Shown here: piece by piece, positions 60,900-64,000 of the stretch | How the letters are laid out: the number at the start of each line of letters is the position of its first letter | How positions within the stretch are numbered: the first letter of the stretch is position 1 | From: an uncultured Oscillospiraceae bacterium | GTDB taxonomy: Bacteria > Bacillota > Clostridia > Oscillospirales > Oscillospiraceae | Direction of reading: 5' to 3' | Assembly: GCA_944385445.1 (NCBI GenBank) | Contig: CALWXF010000005.1 | Span: 47,245 to 111,244, forward strand | Length of the DNA: 64,000 nt | Position numbers and translations under genes: made by a program | The notes under the pieces: generated by a model | Told to the model about the DNA's origin: nothing | Seen by the model: only the letters and a program-made list of their open reading frames with translations | Database searches by the model: none

Positions 60900-61747
60900 C
60901 CAATCTTTCTGATATTAAGGCCCTTCTGGCCCGCCATGGATTCCACTTTTCCAAGTCCATGGGCCAGAACTTTCTCATCGAGGACTGGGTGCCCCGGGAC
61001 ATCGCCCATAGCGCCCAGCTGGACGAGAGCTGCGGCGTGCTGGAGATCGGCCCCGGTATTGGCCCCCTCACCGTGCAGCTGGCCCAACAGGCGGGCAAAG
61101 TGGTGTCGGTGGAGCTGGACCGCTCCCTGCTCCCCATTTTGGAGGAGACCGTGGGCAGCTATGACAACGTGGAGATCGTCCCCGGCGATGTGATGAAGCT
61201 GAACATCCCTCAACTGGTAGAGGAGAAGTTCCAGGGGCTCACCCCCATGGCCTGCGCCAATCTGCCCTACAACATCACCACCCCCGTCATCACCCTGCTG
61301 CTGGAGAGCGGCTGTTTCCGCCGGGTGACGGTGATGATTCAGCGGGAGGTGGCCCGCCGCATCTGCGCCCAGCCCGGCACCTCGGACTTTGGAGCCTTCT
61401 CCCTGTTCTGCCAGTACCACGCCGTGTGCGAGTACCTCTTTGAGGTGCCTGCCCAGTGCTTCCTCCCCGCCCCCAAGGTGACCTCGGCGGTGATCGGCAT
61501 GACCCTGCGGGACACTCCCCCGGTGGACTGCCCCCCCAAGCAGCTGTTCTCCGTCATCCGGGCCGCCTTCGCCCAGCGGAGAAAGACCCTTCTCAACGCC
61601 CTGTCCTCGGCCTACGGCAGCCAGCTGTCCAAAGAGCATCTGCGGGATGTGCTGACCGAGTGCGGATTTGCAGAGACAGTCCGTGGTGAGCAACTGGGCC
61701 TGGAGGAGTTCTCCCGTCTGGCCCACACTTTATACGCCCATATGTAA
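60890..61747 (+). CDS. rsmA: 16S rRNA (adenine(1518)-N6/adenine(1519)-N6)-dimethyltransferase
   Basis: KsgA/RsmA dimethylates two adenines near the 16S 3' end. The 285-aa protein has KSMGQNFLIEDWV near residue 22, the SAM motif VLEIGPGIGPLT near 50 and the NLPYNITTPVI catalytic motif near 124. A C-terminal helical domain has AFAQRRKTLLNAL. The ATG lies inside the end of coaW. A terminator follows. Confidence 0.97.
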   Translation: MDLTNLSDIKALLARHGFHFSKSMGQNFLIEDWVPRDIAHSAQLDESCGVLEIGPGIGPLTVQLAQQAGKVVSVELDRSLLPILEETVGSYDNVEIVPGDVMKLNIPQLVEEKFQGLTPMACANLPYNITTPVITLLLESGCFRRVTVMIQREVARRICAQPGTSDFGAFSLFCQYHAVCEYLFEVPAQCFLPAPKVTSAVIGMTLRDTPPVDCPPKQLFSVIRAAFAQRRKTLLNALSSAYGSQLSKEHLRDVLTECGFAETVRGEQLGLEEFSRLAHTLYAHM

Positions 61748-61751
61748 TACT

Positions 61752-61785
61752 CAGCCCTTCCCGGTCTTTTCCCTGGGAAGGGCTG
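61752..61785 (+). terminator. Terminator after rsmA
   Basis: Stem CAGCCCTTCCC/GGGAAGGGCTG with twelve-base loop; the T-run is broken (TCACTTT). Confidence 0.65.
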
Positions 61786-61831
61786 TCACTTTGCCCTTTG
61801 GGGCATACACTGGGATGAAGGAGGTAACATC

Positions 61832-62572
61832 ATGCCTATTATTTATCTATCTCCCTCCACTCAGGAGAATAACTTATACGTCAACGGCGGCAGCGAAGAG
61901 GAGTGGATGAACCGCCTCGCCGATGCCATGATTCCATACCTGGAGGCCACCGGGATTCGTTACAGCCGAAACACCCCAGACATGACGGCTGCGTCCTCCA
62001 TCCGGGCCTCCAATGCAGGAAACTACGACCTGCACCTGGCACTGCACTCCAACGCCTCCCCAGAAGGAGAATATGGCCAGAACCGAGGTGTCCTGGTGTT
62101 CCACTACCCGGGCAGCGTCCAGGGCACCAAAGCCGCCACCATTATGGCCGATCAGCTGCGGGAGATCTACCCCTTACCGGAGAAAGTGCGGGTGGAGCCC
62201 ACTCGAACCATTGGAGAGGTGCGGCTCACCCGGGCCCCCTCCGTCTTTTTAGAGCTGGGGTACCATGATAACCTGGATGATGCTGTGTGGGTACAGACCA
62301 ATCTGGACCTCATCGCCCAGACCATTGTCCGTGCCCTGGCGGAATACTTCCAGATTCCCTTCCTGGCCCCCAATGCCCCTCGGCAGGGGGTGGTGGACGT
62401 GAGTTGGGGGCACCTGAACATCCGTTCCCGCCCATCCCTGTCCGCCCCTGTCATTGCCAAGGCCTATGACGGAGCCATCTTGACCATCCTCAACCAGTGG
62501 CAGGACTGGTACCTGGTCTCCTTTGACGGGACAGAAGGATATGCAAGCGCAGATTTCATCACACTGGTTTGA
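61832..62572 (+). CDS. N-acetylmuramoyl-L-alanine amidase with SH3b domain
   Basis: A 246-aa protein with an Amidase_3 domain at residues 1-180. LALHSNASPEG holds a zinc His and FLELGYHDN the catalytic Glu. A C-terminal bacterial SH3 domain follows (GHLNIRSRPSLSAPVIAKAYDGAILTIL...GYASADFI). No signal peptide is present: it starts MPIIYLSPSTQENN, where other amidases have VVLDPGHGG, so the first zinc site is degenerate. It resembles cortex or mother-cell lytic enzymes that leave by cell lysis, and this suggests a role in sporulation. GGAGG precedes the ATG. Confidence 0.85.
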   Translation: MPIIYLSPSTQENNLYVNGGSEEEWMNRLADAMIPYLEATGIRYSRNTPDMTAASSIRASNAGNYDLHLALHSNASPEGEYGQNRGVLVFHYPGSVQGTKAATIMADQLREIYPLPEKVRVEPTRTIGEVRLTRAPSVFLELGYHDNLDDAVWVQTNLDLIAQTIVRALAEYFQIPFLAPNAPRQGVVDVSWGHLNIRSRPSLSAPVIAKAYDGAILTILNQWQDWYLVSFDGTEGYASADFITLV

Positions 62573-62730
62573 GCCCCATTCCTCCGAGTTTTGCATACCA
62601 CCGGAACATGTCTGGATGCAGCTGGACCACCCTGACCAGGCTATGCCAGCCTGGAGCCGCCTGCAAGCTCTGGCTTACAAGTCCACCAGTTCCATGCCTT
62701 CATCGCCCCAAGATCAGGTCTGAGGGGTTA
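62573..62730. other. Intergenic stretch without a recognised gene
   Basis: Only weak hairpins are seen (CCAGGC/GCCTGG near 62636-62654; CCCC..GGGG at 62706-62727, followed by TTATT), which may end the amidase transcript. A short plus-strand open frame here looks non-coding. Confidence 0.5.
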
Positions 62731-62794
62731 TTCACAATTTCTTCAAAAAAACTTCAAAGAATATCCACTCACACAATCTGGGATGTGGTATCCT
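62731..62794 (+). promoter_or_regulatory. Four 11-bp direct repeats and -10 box (Pho-box-like promoter)
   Basis: TTCA begins at 62731, 62742 and 62753, and TCCA at 62764, an exact 11-base period. TATCCT lies 14 bases past the last unit. PhoB/PhoP-type response regulators bind such repeats in place of a -35. The regulator is inferred. Confidence 0.5.
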
Positions 62795-62799
62795 AACAG

Positions 62800-62881
62800 T
62801 GTCAGAAATGACAACTCCTCCCTCTCTCTTTTGAAAACCATGCCTCCTCCATCTCGCCCACGATGGAGGAGGCAACTTTTT
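62800..62881 (+). ncRNA. Candidate small RNA with CU-rich loop
   Basis: About 80 bases between the -10 box and a strong terminator, with no reading frame. It has a 5' stem TGTCA/TGACA capped by GAAA. An unpaired CU-rich run CTCCTCCCTCTCTC (62815-62828) could pair with Shine-Dalgarno sequences. The 3' end is a terminator stem GCCTCCTCCATC/GATGGAGGAGGC followed by AACTTTTT. That architecture is typical of trans-acting small RNAs of Gram-positive bacteria. The alternative is the leader of a gene now displaced by the adjacent insertion sequence. Confidence 0.45.
62842..62881 (+). terminator. Rho-independent terminator of the candidate small RNA
   Basis: Perfect 12-bp stem GCCTCCTCCATC/GATGGAGGAGGC, eight-base loop, then AACTTTTT. 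It ends 3 bases before the IS end. Confidence 0.88.
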
Positions 62882-62883
62882 CT

Positions 62884-64000
62884 GGCTCTGCGTCAATAGT
62901 TGGGGTCACAGAAATAGAATCCTCACTTTAGCCAGGAATGGAATAGCCACTTCTGGCTAAAGTTAAGAGCAGTGAAGAATACGATTGCGAAATCTATGAA
63001 AATTTCGAACGCCAAAGCATATACGTTTTAGGACTTTTGTTTTATTATTGCAGCCCTCAGTAAAGCCGTTAGACCAAGGGTATTTGATGGCATTTATAAT
63101 CTCAGCAGACCAGTTGTGATATGCTGTCACACATGATTTGAACTCAGGAATGGCGTAGTGCTCAGCCAATATGAGCCAGCGGCCTAACAGATCGGATGCT
63201 TTGGATGGCTGGGAGTGCATGACCAGCATAAAGTAGTTCTTTAGGCGGTACGCCAGGGCCAGGCGAGGAGAAATTTCAAACATGAGCGCCAGCGCAGACT
63301 GTTCTTCGATTTTCAGTCTGTTAATAGACTTGCATAGCAGGGATTTAGAACGCTTGAAATATTTCCGAAACTTGGGCGAAAGATTCTTTTGCTCATTCTT
63401 TCGAACATTTTCCATGGCCCAAATGACTTGCCGAATAACATGATAGCGGTCGGCAACTATAATAGCTTGAGGAAAGCATGCCTTGGAAACTGCCTTAAAA
63501 TGGGGGTTCATATCAGTGACAAAAAAGCGAACATTATTTTTGCTTTTAAAACGTTTAAAGTAGTAAATCAGGCTGCTTTCAAAACGGTTGGGCAGTATAT
63601 CCAGAACTTTTCTCCCTTCTGGATCGGTAACGATGCACTGGTATTTCTCTCCTCCGGCATTTCCTTTGAACTCGTCTATGGACACTACTGCAGGCAGTTC
63701 GTTGCATCGGTAGCTTACATGATCGAAATATCGAATTGCAGTGCTGGCTGAGATATTGTAGCTCTCGGCAATTTCTTTCGCTGATTTCAACTTTCGAAAC
63801 TCTTGGAGGATTCCAGCTATCATCCTACTGGTGGCACGATGATAGCGAGGTAGAAAGTGGTTGTTTTCATAGAAACGCTTCCGGCAGTGGGTGCATAGAT
63901 ACCGCCGTTTTTTCAGGTATAAGTATGTCTTACGACCCAAAGGGATGTCCTTTACAATCTGCATGCGGTAATCATGAATTCTGGTGGTTTCCTGGCCACA
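62884..64000 (-). mobile_element. ISL3-family insertion sequence (cut by window edge)
   Basis: The element starts with a terminal-repeat-like GGCTCTGCGTCAATAG (62884-62899), the form of ISL3-family ends. It contains a transposase gene reading inward and continues past the right edge. A perfect 11-bp stem ACTTTAGCCAG/CTGGCTAAAGT (62926-62964) at the gene end is its terminator. The other end and the target duplication cannot be seen. Confidence 0.8.
62963..64000 (-). CDS. ISL3-family transposase (partial, N-terminus outside window)
   Basis: The visible 345 codons have no internal stop. The frame continues upstream of the first ATG at 63964 (CGQETTRIHDYR...) to the window edge, so the gene is longer than the ATG suggests. 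Features of ISL3 transposases are visible: a zinc-ribbon remnant CTHCRKRFYENNHFLPRYHR, an HTH region with SAKEIAESYNISASTAIRYF and the DDE catalytic domain. The latter has VSIDEFKG (first Asp), VTDMNPHFKAV (second Asp) and NGFTEGCNNKTKVLKR (Glu). It appears intact and could be active. Its AT-rich composition contrasts with the host genes, marking recent arrival. Confidence 0.92.
   Translation of the reverse strand, partial: CGQETTRIHDYRMQIVKDIPLGRKTYLYLKKRRYLCTHCRKRFYENNHFLPRYHRATSRMIAGILQEFRKLKSAKEIAESYNISASTAIRYFDHVSYRCNELPAVVSIDEFKGNAGGEKYQCIVTDPEGRKVLDILPNRFESSLIYYFKRFKSKNNVRFFVTDMNPHFKAVSKACFPQAIIVADRYHVIRQVIWAMENVRKNEQKNLSPKFRKYFKRSKSLLCKSINRLKIEEQSALALMFEISPRLALAYRLKNYFMLVMHSQPSKASDLLGRWLILAEHYAIPEFKSCVTAYHNWSAEIINAIKYPWSNGFTEGCNNKTKVLKRICFGVRNFHRFRNRILHCS

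Noticed and set aside
62523-62723. 66-codon plus-strand open frame after the SH3b amidase
   Set aside because: Its start lies inside the amidase gene, no ribosome site is present, and its composition is not protein-like.
1-64000. CRISPR arrays, rRNA genes, prophage or conjugative modules
   Set aside because: None was seen: no regularly spaced repeats, no rRNA sequence and no phage structural or relaxase genes.

Overview
This 64 kb window is chromosomal DNA from a spore-forming, Gram-positive anaerobe of the Clostridia. The GC-rich codon use, the spore genes (spoIVA, sipL, spoVM, cwlD), a PPi-type phosphofructokinase, a class II aldolase and a DUF5685 gene suggest the Oscillospiraceae (Flavonifractor/Intestinimonas-like). 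That placement is inference; no rRNA is present. Most of the window is conserved housekeeping sequence. No CRISPR array or prophage is visible. The only clear mobile element is an ISL3-type insertion sequence cut by the right edge.

Layout: 1-4.2 kb is a minus-strand pyrimidine operon (pyrC-pyrF-pyrK-pyrD) followed by a partial histidine phosphatase. 4.3-5.0 kb holds a small hypothetical gene and tRNA-Thr/tRNA-Arg. 5.2-11.5 kb is a plus-strand magnesium cassette: two MgtA-type P-ATPases flank a receiver-less OmpR-type regulator, the second ATPase has a structured leader with a candidate leader peptide, and a 49-residue membrane protein closes the unit. 11.5-16 kb has a Gfo/Idh oxidoreductase, pfp, fba and a Xer-type recombinase. 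16-22.5 kb has a tiny Cys-rich protein, radA, cwlD, nif3, trmK, a DUF1858 protein, an aminotransferase and a CoaX homologue whose active-site motifs are degenerate. 22.5-28.4 kb has leuCDB with a divergent Crp/Fnr regulator, an ECF sigma/anti-sigma pair and an acyltransferase.

28.4-48 kb is a long minus-strand block: cdaA-cdaR-DUF5685-dnaJ-like-membrane protein-yicC-remA-gmk-rpoZ-priA-def-fmt-rsmB-rlmN-prpC-prkC-rsgA, then spoVM, sipL and spoIVA. It joins c-di-AMP synthesis, nucleotide metabolism, translation, Ser/Thr signalling and spore coat basement-layer assembly. SpoVM, SpoIVA and SipL are known partners on the forespore surface, and sigma-E-like promoters precede sipL and spoIVA.

48-56 kb has an amidohydrolase, glyA, nth, folD, lgt and a catalytic/non-catalytic pair of M16 peptidase genes. 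56-62.6 kb is the plus-strand ylxM-ffh-rpsP-khpA-rimM-trmD block, with TrmD carrying an extra C-terminal domain, followed by a type II pantothenate kinase, rsmA and an SH3b amidase. The 390-base gap at 62.6-62.96 kb contains 11-bp direct repeats, a -10 element and a candidate small RNA ending in a strong terminator, directly beside the insertion sequence.

Points most worth a second look: the Mg2+ cassette with its leader peptide, the candidate small RNA at 62.80-62.88 kb, the CoaX-like pseudo-kinase beside an intact type II kinase, the TrmD fusion, and the hairpin masking the spoVM ribosome binding site.
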